Shown here: in pieces, positions 9,117-17,222 of the stretch | How the letters are laid out: every line of letters starts with the position of its first letter | Numbering within the stretch: position 1 is the first letter of the stretch | Assembly: GCF_006088715.1 (NCBI RefSeq) | Contig: NZ_CP030771.1 | Location: 9,236,001-9,300,000 of the forward strand | Reading direction: 5' to 3' | Source: Streptomyces sp. YIM 121038 | GTDB taxonomy: Bacteria > Actinomycetota > Actinomycetes > Streptomycetales > Streptomycetaceae | Length of the DNA stretch: 64,000 nt | Made by a program: the position numbers and the translations under genes | The notes under the pieces: generated by a model | What the model saw: only the letters and a program-made list of their open reading frames with translations | Told to the model about the DNA's origin: nothing | The model's database searches: none

Positions 9117-9940
9117 CGGCCTCGAAAGCGGTGGCGGCCGGCCTTCCCGTCCGGCGGCGGCGCGGACTGCTCCTCGCCGCGCAGTACCTCGCGCTCGCCG
9201 TCGCGGTCTTCGCCGTCGTGCTCGCGGCCGACTGGTCCGGCCTGCAACGCAACTTCGCGGAGCCGCACATCGCCAGGGCGATGTTCCCGGACCTCGTCGT
9301 CGTCGGGCTGCGCAACACCGTGCTCTACACGGTGACGGGGTACGGGATCGGATTCGCGCTGGGCCTCGGCGTCGCGCTGCTGCGGACCTCCAGGGCGGCG
9401 CCGTACCGCTGGCTCGCCGCCGTGTACGTCGAGGTCTTCCGCGGTCTGCCCGCGCTGCTGGTGTTCGCCTTCATCGGGGTGGGGCTGCCGTTGGCGTTCC
9501 CCGGGTTCGTCGTGCCGGGCGGTGTGATCGGGCAGGCGGGCCTCGCGCTCGGCCTGGTGTCGAGCGCGTACCTGGCGGAGACGTTCCGGGCCGGGATCGC
9601 CGCGGTGCCCCGCAGCCAGGTCGAGGCGGCGCTCTCCCTGGGGATGTCCGACCGGCAGGCGATGACCGCGGTGGTCCTGCCGCAGGCGCTGCGCACGATG
9701 GTGCCGCCCCTCACCAACGAACTGGTGGCGGCGTTCAAGGACTCGTCCCTGGTGCTGTTCCTGGGGGTGAGCCTGGACCAGCGCGATCTGGCGAAGTTCG
9801 GCCAGGACGCGGCGGGAACGCAGAGCAACAGCACGCCGATCATCGCGGCCGGCTGCTGCTATCTGCTGGTGACGGTGCCGCTGGCCTTCCTGGTGCGGCG
9901 CCTCGAAGCACGGCGTGGAAAGGGCGGGGGACACCCATGA
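9113..9940 (+). CDS. Amino-acid-type ABC transporter permease
   Basis: A 275-residue inner-membrane subunit with about five to six hydrophobic segments. It has the HisM/GlnP-type EAA loop (RSQVEAALSLGMSDRQA) that contacts the ATPase. The pair with the preceding binding lipoprotein indicates import of an amino acid or a related polar compound, possibly a precursor for this cluster or recapture of its product. The expected ATP-binding subunit is missing from both sides, since the next gene encodes an acyltransferase, so the complex must borrow an ATPase encoded elsewhere. Confidence 0.85.
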   Translation: MTASKAVAAGLPVRRRRGLLLAAQYLALAVAVFAVVLAADWSGLQRNFAEPHIARAMFPDLVVVGLRNTVLYTVTGYGIGFALGLGVALLRTSRAAPYRWLAAVYVEVFRGLPALLVFAFIGVGLPLAFPGFVVPGGVIGQAGLALGLVSSAYLAETFRAGIAAVPRSQVEAALSLGMSDRQAMTAVVLPQALRTMVPPLTNELVAAFKDSSLVLFLGVSLDQRDLAKFGQDAAGTQSNSTPIIAAGCCYLLVTVPLAFLVRRLEARRGKGGGHP

Positions 9941-11235
9941 CGGACCACCTGCGCACGGATCCCGGGAGGGGGCCGGTACCGCCTGCCCCGTCGCCGCCTG
10001 CCCCGACTCCCGCGCTGGATCCCGGCACGGGCGTCCTGCCGTCGGTCGAGGCGTGCGACGCCGCCGAGTGGGCGCGGCTCGGCCGAGGCCGGAGCCTGTA
10101 CGTCAGCCGCCCCTACCTCGCGTACGCCGAGCGGTGCCACCAGGACGGGGCCGCGTACGTCACCTGCCGGGCCCAGGGGCGCCTGGTGGCGGCGCTCCCG
10201 GCCTACGAGTGCGCCTGGCCGGACGGCGAGCTCGACGCCTACGACTACCAGGACCAGTACGGCGGCCTGCCCGCCCTGGCCGGGGTGGACCGGGCCCTCT
10301 GGTACCCGGGCATGCTCGGCGGCACCCGCAGCGGATACGTGACCGACCCGCTCCTCGACCCCGCCCTCGACGAGCGCGCGCAGCGCGAGGCGACGCGGCG
10401 GCTCCTGCGCGGCTTCCGCCAACGCGCCGCCGACCGGGGCGCCCGCAGCGCCGCCCTGCTCTATCTGACCTCGGACGCCGCGAGGATCGTGTCCGCCTCC
10501 TCGGCACGGGAGGAGGCGCCCGACGGCGAGCGGGCCCCGCTGCTCCTCTCGCCGTTCGGCGTCGACACCTGGCTGCCGGTGGACTTCGCGACGTTCGAGG
10601 ACTACGTACGGCAGCTGTCCTCGAAGCGGCGCCACGCGGTCCGGCGCGAGATCGCGGCCTTCCGCGCGCAGGGCAGAAGGGTGGAGGTGACCCGGCTCGG
10701 CGACTGCCCCGAGGCACTGGGGCAACTGCTGGCGAACGTCCAGCGCAAGTACGGCCACCGGAGCACCGCGGCCCGGATGACGGACCTCCTCGACCAGTAC
10801 ACCCGCGTGCTCGACGACGAGAGCCGCGTCTTCCTCTGCCGGGGGCCGGACGGCGGCCTCCTCGGCTACGCCCTGTACTTCGCGTGGGAAGGGGTCCTGT
10901 ACGCGCGGAACGTCGGGTTCGACTACGAGCGGCTGCCCGGCGACGACGGCACGTACTTCAACCTCCTCTTCTACGAGCCCATCGCCTACGCCGTCGAACA
11001 CGGCTACAGGGCCGTGCACTTCGGCATGGGCTCCCGCGCCAAGGCGGCACGCGGCGCCCTGATCCGGCCCTTGTGGTCCCTCCTCCTTCCCCCCGAGGGC
11101 GCACGGGTTCCCTCGCCCGGGGAGGCAGGCGCGTGGAACGCGGCCTGGCGCGATCGGTGGGCGCGGGAGTACCGGGGGTTCGGTGCGCAGCTGCCGGACG
11201 CGGAGTGGGGCCTGACGGAGGGGCCCTGGGCCTAG
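9937..11235 (+). CDS. FemAB/GNAT-like acyltransferase (BioF2-like)
   Basis: A 432-residue protein. After a Pro-rich leader of about 35 residues it has two GNAT-fold halves, as in FemAB and peptidogalycan-type acyltransferases. The second half shows FEDYVRQLSSKRRHAVRREIAAF, GYALYFAWEGVLYARNVGFDYE and YFNLLFYEPIAYAVEHGYRAVHFG, a pattern common in these proteins. Such enzymes form amide bonds, some using aminoacyl-tRNA as donor. As the last gene of the coupled operon it could conjugate an amino acid to the product made by the radical SAM enzymes. Its TAG stop shares the tetranucleotide CTAG with the stop of the convergent trypco2 gene. Confidence 0.72.
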   Translation: MTDHLRTDPGRGPVPPAPSPPAPTPALDPGTGVLPSVEACDAAEWARLGRGRSLYVSRPYLAYAERCHQDGAAYVTCRAQGRLVAALPAYECAWPDGELDAYDYQDQYGGLPALAGVDRALWYPGMLGGTRSGYVTDPLLDPALDERAQREATRRLLRGFRQRAADRGARSAALLYLTSDAARIVSASSAREEAPDGERAPLLLSPFGVDTWLPVDFATFEDYVRQLSSKRRHAVRREIAAFRAQGRRVEVTRLGDCPEALGQLLANVQRKYGHRSTAARMTDLLDQYTRVLDDESRVFLCRGPDGGLLGYALYFAWEGVLYARNVGFDYERLPGDDGTYFNLLFYEPIAYAVEHGYRAVHFGMGSRAKAARGALIRPLWSLLLPPEGARVPSPGEAGAWNAAWRDRWAREYRGFGAQLPDAEWGLTEGPWA

Positions 11236-11528
11236 TCCCGGCTCACGTTCACCCGCCCCCCGCTCGCGAGCTCCGGTGTCAGGTCGACCTGGATCTGATG
11301 GGTGGCCTGCCGGTCGACGCTGCCGCTGAGTTCGGCCGTCACCACGCCGATCCGGATCCCACCGCGCCCCGTTCCGGAGCGGTGGACCTGGACGGTGAAG
11401 GTGAGGCTCACGTTCTCCACGGCGAAGCTCAGGTCCTGGCCCTGGCTCTCAAGGCGGGCCGCCGCCAGCTCGCCCCTGATCTGACGGATCACCTCGGCCA
11501 GCCCCACGAACCCGGGTTCGTTCGACAA
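11232..11528 (-). CDS. Trypco2 family (trypsin-co-occurring) small protein
   Basis: A 98-residue protein: a short N-terminal helix with ELAAARLESQG, then an all-beta core (LSFAVENVSLTFTVQVHR, IRIGVVTAELSG) ending in Gln- and Asp-rich strands. This layout matches the trypsin-co-occurring domain 2 proteins that lie next to trypsin-like proteases in actinobacteria. Here a trypsin-like gene starts 78 bases away on the opposite strand. The start is a TTG with a strong GGGGAGG ribosome site five or so bases upstream. The family's biochemical role is not established; association with protease-based conflict or signalling systems has been proposed. Confidence 0.75.
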   Translation of the reverse strand: MSNEPGFVGLAEVIRQIRGELAAARLESQGQDLSFAVENVSLTFTVQVHRSGTGRGGIRIGVVTAELSGSVDRQATHQIQVDLTPELASGGRVNVSRD

Positions 11529-11592
11529 CTCGCCTCCCCGGCAAGCCAGTTGATCTCACATTGCACCAGTATGCGCCGGGGGCGTGCGCCCG

Positions 11593-11598
11593 TATAGT
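11593..11598 (+). promoter_or_regulatory. Candidate -10 element for a leaderless protease transcript
   Basis: TATAGT (TAnnnT type) ends eight bases before the ATG at 11607. A transcript starting at the usual distance from a -10 would begin at or next to the ATG, and no well-spaced ribosome site precedes it. The nearest -35-like TTGCAC (11561-11566) is 26 bp away, too far to be a normal partner. Confidence 0.35.
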
Positions 11599-11606
11599 TG
11601 CGGAGT

Positions 11607-13301
11607 ATGGCTGCTGGCGGGGGAGTCCGAGCCGCCTCGTCGATGGAGACGCCGAGCTGGGCCGTGCGGATCCGCGGCGCTGACGGGGAGATCGCTGGGG
11701 CAGGCATCCTGCTGAGCCCCGACCGGGTCCTCACCTGTGCCCATGTCGTGGACCGGGCGGCGGCCCGGGTCACCGCGGAGTTCGTGGGCGCCGCCGGCCA
11801 CCGCGTGCCCGCGGTCGCCGCCCGGGTGGACGGGGACGCGTACGTACCGGAGACACAGGACGCGGACGGCGACCCCAGCGGGGATGTCGCGCTGCTACGG
11901 CTGGAGCGGCCCCGGCCCGCGGGGGAAGCGGTCCGGCTGCACCGCCTTTCGGCGCCGGGCCGCGCGGTGCGGATGTACGGCTTCCCGTACGACCACAACG
12001 GCGGCATCTGGTTCCGCGCCACCGTCGTCGGCAGCTGCGGACGCGACGGGCAGGTGCAGCTCAGCCCCACCAGCCCCGGCGAACTGGCCAGCCCCGGCTG
12101 CAGCGGCGCGGGCGTCGCCGACAGCGCCACCGGCGAGGTCATCGGCATGGTCCTCACCGGGCAGAAGGACACACACGGCAACCGGTTCTCGTTCATGAGC
12201 CCCGCCGAGACGATCGTCCGGCACCTGCCCCGGGTCGAGCCGTTCCTGGAGGGGCCCGCCGCCGTCGACGACCGGCTGCGCTCCACCGCGGACGACGCCG
12301 CGGAGGCGCTGCTCGACGAGCCGTTCGCCCAGCGCCTCGCCGCCTGGCTCCGGGACGACGGCCGACAGGTGAAGATCAGCGTCGTCCGGCACGACGACGA
12401 CGCCCGCGGCGCCACGCTGCGCCGCGCCATCACCCTCGCCGACCGGGAGTTGCGCACCCCGGCCTCCGTCGGCCGGGCCTCCCTCGACCCGCCGGGCACC
12501 GTCCCGTCGGCCGGCGGCCACGACCTCGCCGTGCACGCCGGCGGGCTCACCTCCACGGAGATCGCCGAGCGGATCGCCGAACGCATGGGCCTGTGGCCGC
12601 GGCCCGGGGACTCGGCCCTCGACCGGATCCGCACCGCGAGGGTCACCCTCAACCTGGTCGTCGTCGGCGTCGACGAATCGCTCGACCCACCCGCCCTCCT
12701 CGACCTCCTCGACGTGCTGCGCGCCGGGGGCAGCAGGCTGCTCCTCGTCTTCCGCACAGCGGGCAGCTGCTGTCACCGCGCCCGCCGCGAGCTCCTCGTG
12801 CGGCCCGCGCGCGAGCGCGGAGAACGGCTCGTCGTGCGGCTGAGAGAGATCACCGGGCCGCTCGCCGGGGCGCTGGGCGAACGCCGGGCGGCCGTGGTGC
12901 CGTACGGCGTTCCGCCCGTCGACGCGGACCTGGTCGCCGCGCATGCCGCCCTGGCCGACCTGCTCCGGACGGAGGGCCGCGACCACGGCCCGGACCTGGC
13001 CCGCTACGAGCGCCTCGCGGACCGCGTCGCGGCCCGCCTCACCCGCCACATCGCCCGGCTCGACCGCCTGAGCGACCGCCGCGACGAACTCGGCGGCCGC
13101 CTGCGCGGCTACCACGTCCTGCGGCAGCACTCCACCCGAGGTGAGGAGGACCCGGCGGTGGACGCTCTCTATCTCCGGGCACACGACCTGCTCCAGACCC
13201 GCCCCTGCGACCTCCACGCGGCCGAGGCGGCGGTCGACGCCTACACCCACCACGTCGACACCCACCACAGCCGCCCCGGCCGCAGCGGAGGCCCGGCGTG
13301 A
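11607..13301 (+). CDS. Trypsin-like serine protease with long C-terminal domain
   Basis: A 564-residue protein without signal peptide, so probably cytosolic. Residues 15-200 form a chymotrypsin-fold protease with a visible triad: His46 in LTCAHVV, Asp93 in GDVALLRL and Ser166 in GCSGAGV (GDSGG in classical trypsins). Residues 230-564 form a mixed then helical region (LNLVVVGVDESLDPPALLDLLDVLR is its clearest segment) of the kind attached to proteases beside trypco genes. The ATG at 11607 is used; ATG 11643 is an alternative. The stop overlaps the kinase GTG. It is probably the effector or processing arm of the downstream kinase, vWA and sensor set. Substrates are unknown. Confidence 0.82.
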   Translation: MAAGGGVRAASSMETPSWAVRIRGADGEIAGAGILLSPDRVLTCAHVVDRAAARVTAEFVGAAGHRVPAVAARVDGDAYVPETQDADGDPSGDVALLRLERPRPAGEAVRLHRLSAPGRAVRMYGFPYDHNGGIWFRATVVGSCGRDGQVQLSPTSPGELASPGCSGAGVADSATGEVIGMVLTGQKDTHGNRFSFMSPAETIVRHLPRVEPFLEGPAAVDDRLRSTADDAAEALLDEPFAQRLAAWLRDDGRQVKISVVRHDDDARGATLRRAITLADRELRTPASVGRASLDPPGTVPSAGGHDLAVHAGGLTSTEIAERIAERMGLWPRPGDSALDRIRTARVTLNLVVVGVDESLDPPALLDLLDVLRAGGSRLLLVFRTAGSCCHRARRELLVRPARERGERLVVRLREITGPLAGALGERRAAVVPYGVPPVDADLVAAHAALADLLRTEGRDHGPDLARYERLADRVAARLTRHIARLDRLSDRRDELGGRLRGYHVLRQHSTRGEEDPAVDALYLRAHDLLQTRPCDLHAAEAAVDAYTHHVDTHHSRPGRSGGPA

Positions 13302-15703
13302 GCGGGGCCGCCTGCGCCAGAGCCGACTGCCGGGGCGGCGAGATCATGGTGACCGGGTTCTGCGACACCTGCCTCCGGCGGGCCGTCGCCCCCGGCCCTC
13401 CAGCACCGGACACGCCGGGGCCGGACGGGTCGGGCCCGGACGCGCGAGGGGCCGGGACACCGACCGGCACGGGCGAGGGCACGGCACGCCCCTTCGGGCC
13501 GGCCGCCGGTGAGCTGGACCGCGACGGCCTTCTGGTGCTGCCGCATCTGCCCTCCCCGGAGCCCTCGGACGCCGCCGACACCACGGCCCGGCCGCCCACC
13601 GGGGGCCGACGCTGCGGATCCGACAACTGCCCCGGCACGATCGGGGTGTCCTACGACGACGACCTGCCACCGGACCACGGCTTCTGCCCGGAGTGCGGCA
13701 CGCAGTACTCCTTCCGCCCGAAACTGCGCCCCGGCGACCAGATCGCCGGGCACTACGAGGTGCTCGGCTATCTCGCGGTCGGCGGCCACGGCTGGGTCTA
13801 CCTCGCCGAGGACACCCGCGTGCCCGGCCTGCACGTCGTCCTCAAAGGCCTGATCAACACCGGGGACGCCGTGGCCCGGCGGGCCGCCGTCGAGGAACGC
13901 CGCTCGCTCACCACGCTGCACCACCGGGACATCGTCCGGATCGTGACGCACGTACAGCACCAGGCGCCCGGAGACACCGAGCCGACCGGCTACATCGTGA
14001 TGGAGTACGTCGGCGGCCGCTCCCTCGCCTGGATCCGGTTCGCCTCGGACGAGGACCTGGCCCGGCTCTTCGGGCCCGGCGGCTTCGAGTTCGGGCACGT
14101 CATCGCGTACGGCTGCAAGATCCTCGGCGCCCTGGAGTACCTGCACGACCAGGGCCTGCTCTACTGCGACATGAAGCCCGAGAACGTCATCCACTACGGC
14201 CGCGAGATCAAGGTCATCGACCTCGGCGCCATCCGTCGCATCGACGACCGCTCCTCCGGCCTCGTGTACACCCTCGGCTACGCCCCGCCGAAGAAGGAAC
14301 GCGACGAACGCGGCCTCGACGTCGACAGCGACCTGTACGCCGTCGGCCGCACCCTGAAGGTCCTCGCCGAGCGGGCAGGACCGCCCGCCGGCCTGGCCGC
14401 CCGCTCCTTCGACGCGCTGGTCCGGCGCGCCACCCGCCCCGAACCCGCCGCCCGCTTCCGCTCGGCCGCCGAGATGTCCCGCCAGCTGTGGGAGGTGCTG
14501 CGCGAGCACCAGGCGCTGAGCGGCCACGAGCCGTACCCGGAGCGGTCCACCCGGTTCGAGCCGACCGCCGCGCTCTTCGGCGCCGCCCTCGGCACGGTCC
14601 CCGCCCTGGACCGCTTCACCCACCGCCCCGCCACCGCCCCCGGGCTGCCCGTCGGTGCCCCCGCCCCCCGGGAGACCGCCCGCGCCCTGCCCGTGCCCCT
14701 GCCCGACGCCGCCGACGACGCCGCCGTGCTGCTCGGGGGGCTTGCCGCCGACACCCCCGACCGCATCGCCGAGCGCGCGGCGAGCGACCCGGCCCTCGGC
14801 ACCGCGGAGACCGCGCTGTGGCTGTGCCGCGCCTATCTGGAGGCGGGCGACGCCGACCGGGCCGCGGTGTGGGTGCGTACGGCCGAGGAGCGCGTCGGCG
14901 ACTACGACTGGCGGATCTTCTGGCACCAGGGCCTCATCCAGCTGACCCGGGGTCAGGTGGAGTCGGCGGAGGGCGAGTTCGTGGCCGCCTACAGCGCTCT
15001 GCCGGGCGAGGCCGCGCCGAAGCTGGCGCTCGGATACTGCGCCGAGTACCTGGCCGACCAGGAGAGCGCGGCACCCGGGTCCGGGGCGGCCCCCGCCCGG
15101 CCCCGGCACGACGCGAAGCAGCGGGCCCGGCGCGCCGAGGCCCGCGCCCGGCAGGCCGAGGAGTACTACGAGGCCGTACGGCGCCGGGACCGCGCCCAGG
15201 GCAGCGCCGCCTTCGGGCTGGCCCGCGTGCAGCTGCGCCGCGGCGACCGGCACCGGGCCGTAGCCGTCCTGGACGAGGTGCCGACCACCTCCCGGCACCA
15301 CGACGCCGCGCGCGTGGCCGCGGTCCGGGTGCTCGCGGGCCGGCTGCCCGGCGGATCCGTGCCCGGCGCCGCCGAGTTGCGCGCGGCGGCCGAACGGCTC
15401 GCGGGGCTGCACCTGGACGGCAGCGGCTCCTGGGACCGCCTGGTCACCGAGCTGAGGGAGCACGCGCTCGGCTGCCGTCCGCCCGACGGCTGGGGGAGCG
15501 GCTTCCCCGCCGGTGAGCTGTTCGGCCCGGCGGACACCGAGTCGGCCCTTGCCGGACTCCTTTCCCGGTCGCTGAAGCGGCTCGCGGACCAGGCGGGCAG
15601 CGTCGGCGAGCGCGGCGACCTCCTTGACCGGGCGTACGCGGTGCTCCCCGAGCCGGTCGCCGTCCGCGATCTGCTGCGGGGCCGACGACGACGTACGGCG
15701 TGA
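13298..15703 (+). CDS. PknG-type serine/threonine protein kinase with Zn-ribbons and TPR tail
   Basis: An 801-residue soluble kinase. Two cysteine pairs sets come first: C6/C11/C22/C25 and C106/C111/C130/C133 (CGSDNC and CPECG), replacing the two CxxCG knuckles of the PknG rubredoxin-like domain. The kinase domain (about 148-400) has AVGGHGWVYLAED, Lys183 (VVLKG), catalytic Asp291 in YCDMKPEN and Asp308 in VIDLGAIRRI. The DLG in place of DFG and the lack of HRD are PknG hallmarks. The C-terminal half is helical and TPR-like. In mycobacteria PknG phosphorylates GarA and controls glutamate metabolism, in response to GlnH and GlnX. Matching membrane and binding proteins are encoded downstream. 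Confidence 0.9.
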   Translation: MSGAACARADCRGGEIMVTGFCDTCLRRAVAPGPPAPDTPGPDGSGPDARGAGTPTGTGEGTARPFGPAAGELDRDGLLVLPHLPSPEPSDAADTTARPPTGGRRCGSDNCPGTIGVSYDDDLPPDHGFCPECGTQYSFRPKLRPGDQIAGHYEVLGYLAVGGHGWVYLAEDTRVPGLHVVLKGLINTGDAVARRAAVEERRSLTTLHHRDIVRIVTHVQHQAPGDTEPTGYIVMEYVGGRSLAWIRFASDEDLARLFGPGGFEFGHVIAYGCKILGALEYLHDQGLLYCDMKPENVIHYGREIKVIDLGAIRRIDDRSSGLVYTLGYAPPKKERDERGLDVDSDLYAVGRTLKVLAERAGPPAGLAARSFDALVRRATRPEPAARFRSAAEMSRQLWEVLREHQALSGHEPYPERSTRFEPTAALFGAALGTVPALDRFTHRPATAPGLPVGAPAPRETARALPVPLPDAADDAAVLLGGLAADTPDRIAERAASDPALGTAETALWLCRAYLEAGDADRAAVWVRTAEERVGDYDWRIFWHQGLIQLTRGQVESAEGEFVAAYSALPGEAAPKLALGYCAEYLADQESAAPGSGAAPARPRHDAKQRARRAEARARQAEEYYEAVRRRDRAQGSAAFGLARVQLRRGDRHRAVAVLDEVPTTSRHHDAARVAAVRVLAGRLPGGSVPGAAELRAAAERLAGLHLDGSGSWDRLVTELREHALGCRPPDGWGSGFPAGELFGPADTESALAGLLSRSLKRLADQAGSVGERGDLLDRAYAVLPEPVAVRDLLRGRRRRTA

Positions 15704-15737
15704 GCGACCGACGACGAGGTCGAGGAGGCGCACGGAC

Positions 15738-17222
15738 ATGGCGGAGACAGGAGCGCCGAGGGCGGGCGGGACGGCCGGGCAGGTCACCGTCGGTCTTGAG
15801 GTCAGCCAGTGGAAGTACCTCTCCGGCGAGGAGAGCGACCCGCGGATGCACGCCGTCCTCAGCGTGCGCGTGGACGGCACCGAGGGCGGCGGCCCGGTGC
15901 TCGCGCAGGTGCTCGCCCTGGACTGCTCCGGCTCGATGACCTGGCCGCCGGAGAAGCTGCACGCCGCCCAGGAGGCGGCCGTCGCCGCGATCCGTGCACT
16001 GCCCGACGGCACGCCGTTCGCGGTGGTGCGGGGCAACGAGCAGGGGACCATGGCGTACCCCGGCACCGCGACCATGGCCCGGGCCTCGGACACGACCCGG
16101 AAGCGGGCGGAGCGGGTGGTGCACGGCCTCGTCGCGGGCGGCGGCACCTGCATCGGCGCCTGGCTGGACCTCGCCCGTCGGCTGCTGACCGAGCAGGGCG
16201 CCCCCGTCGGGCACGTCCTGCTGCTCACCGACGGGAAGAACGAGCACGACGAGCAGATGCCGCTGGCGGGCGTCCTGGAGGAGTGCGCGGGGCGGTTCGT
16301 CTGCGACGCGTGGGGGATCGGCGACGGCTGGGACGCCCGCGAGCTCCTCGCCGTCACCCGCAGGCTGCACGGCTCCGCCTCCTCGGTGCGGGAGGAGGCG
16401 GCCCTGCCTGTGGAGTACGAGAAGCTGGTCAGCGGCCTCCTCACCAAGACGGTCCCGGAGCTGGCGATCTCGGTGACGCCGATGCCGGGCGCCGAGGTGC
16501 GCTACCTCAAGCAGGTCTTCCCGACCGAGGTGGAGCTGACCCCCGAGGAGGGGACCGAACGGTTCGTCACCCGCGCCTGGGGCGACGAGACCCGCCGCTA
16601 CCAGCTGTGCCTGTGCGCCGACCCGGCGGGCCGCCCGCGCCGCGAGGACCTCCAGCTCGCCGTGGTCGCCGTCGACGTACCCGGCGCCCAGGAGGCTCGG
16701 CTGCCTGCGCCGCAGCCCTGCCTGGTGCACTGGACCGACAACCCGGCCCTGTCCCGGCACACCGACGCCCAGGTCGAGCACTTCGAGCAGCACCAGCGGC
16801 TCGGCGAGGCCGTCGCCGCCGCGACCGACGCCCACCGCCGCGGGGAGCGCGACCTCGCCGAGCACCAGTTGGGCCGGGCGGCGCAGCTGGCCGAGGCGAT
16901 GGGCGCCACCGAGCAGCTGGACCGCCTCGCCCGGCTTGTGCGGATCGACGACGCGAGCGCCGGGCGGGTCGCGCTGCGCCCCGATGTCACGGCCGTCGAC
17001 TTCGAGCACCTGATCGCGGCCAGCAGCCACAGCAGCTACGGGCCCGCGTCCGGCACCGGTACCGGCGGCGGTACGGGCACCGGCGGCGGCAGCGCGGCCG
17101 GGTTCACGGCCGCTCCGGGCTCGGGCAGAGCCACCGTGCCCTGCCCGGGCTGCTCCCACAAGGCACCGGCGGCGGCCCGGTTCTGCCCCTCCTGCGGCCA
17201 CCCCTTCGAGGCCCTGCCGTGA
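15738..17222 (+). CDS. vWA domain protein with C-terminal zinc ribbon
   Basis: A 494-residue protein with a von Willebrand factor A domain bearing a full metal-ion-dependent adhesion site: DCSGS at 62-66, Thr137 in GGGTCIG and Asp165 in LLTDGK. A beta-rich middle follows, then a helical region (EHFEQHQRLGEAVAAATDA). A Gly/Thr-rich linker leads to a four-cysteine ribbon at the end (CPGCSHKAPAAARFCPSCG). The start has GAGGAGG upstream. The domain usually mediates metal-dependent protein contacts, so it may assemble the kinase with the sensor or protease. The stop overlaps the next GTG. Confidence 0.85.
   Translation: MAETGAPRAGGTAGQVTVGLEVSQWKYLSGEESDPRMHAVLSVRVDGTEGGGPVLAQVLALDCSGSMTWPPEKLHAAQEAAVAAIRALPDGTPFAVVRGNEQGTMAYPGTATMARASDTTRKRAERVVHGLVAGGGTCIGAWLDLARRLLTEQGAPVGHVLLLTDGKNEHDEQMPLAGVLEECAGRFVCDAWGIGDGWDARELLAVTRRLHGSASSVREEAALPVEYEKLVSGLLTKTVPELAISVTPMPGAEVRYLKQVFPTEVELTPEEGTERFVTRAWGDETRRYQLCLCADPAGRPRREDLQLAVVAVDVPGAQEARLPAPQPCLVHWTDNPALSRHTDAQVEHFEQHQRLGEAVAAATDAHRRGERDLAEHQLGRAAQLAEAMGATEQLDRLARLVRIDDASAGRVALRPDVTAVDFEHLIAASSHSSYGPASGTGTGGGTGTGGGSAAGFTAAPGSGRATVPCPGCSHKAPAAARFCPSCGHPFEALP

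Noticed and set aside
11561..11566. TTGCAC as -35 of the protease promoter
   Set aside because: The spacer to TATAGT is 26 bp, far from 16-19.
13241..16447. A 1068-residue minus-strand frame opposite the kinase and vWA genes
   Set aside because: It is a shadow of two well-supported genes with no ribosome site and no motif.
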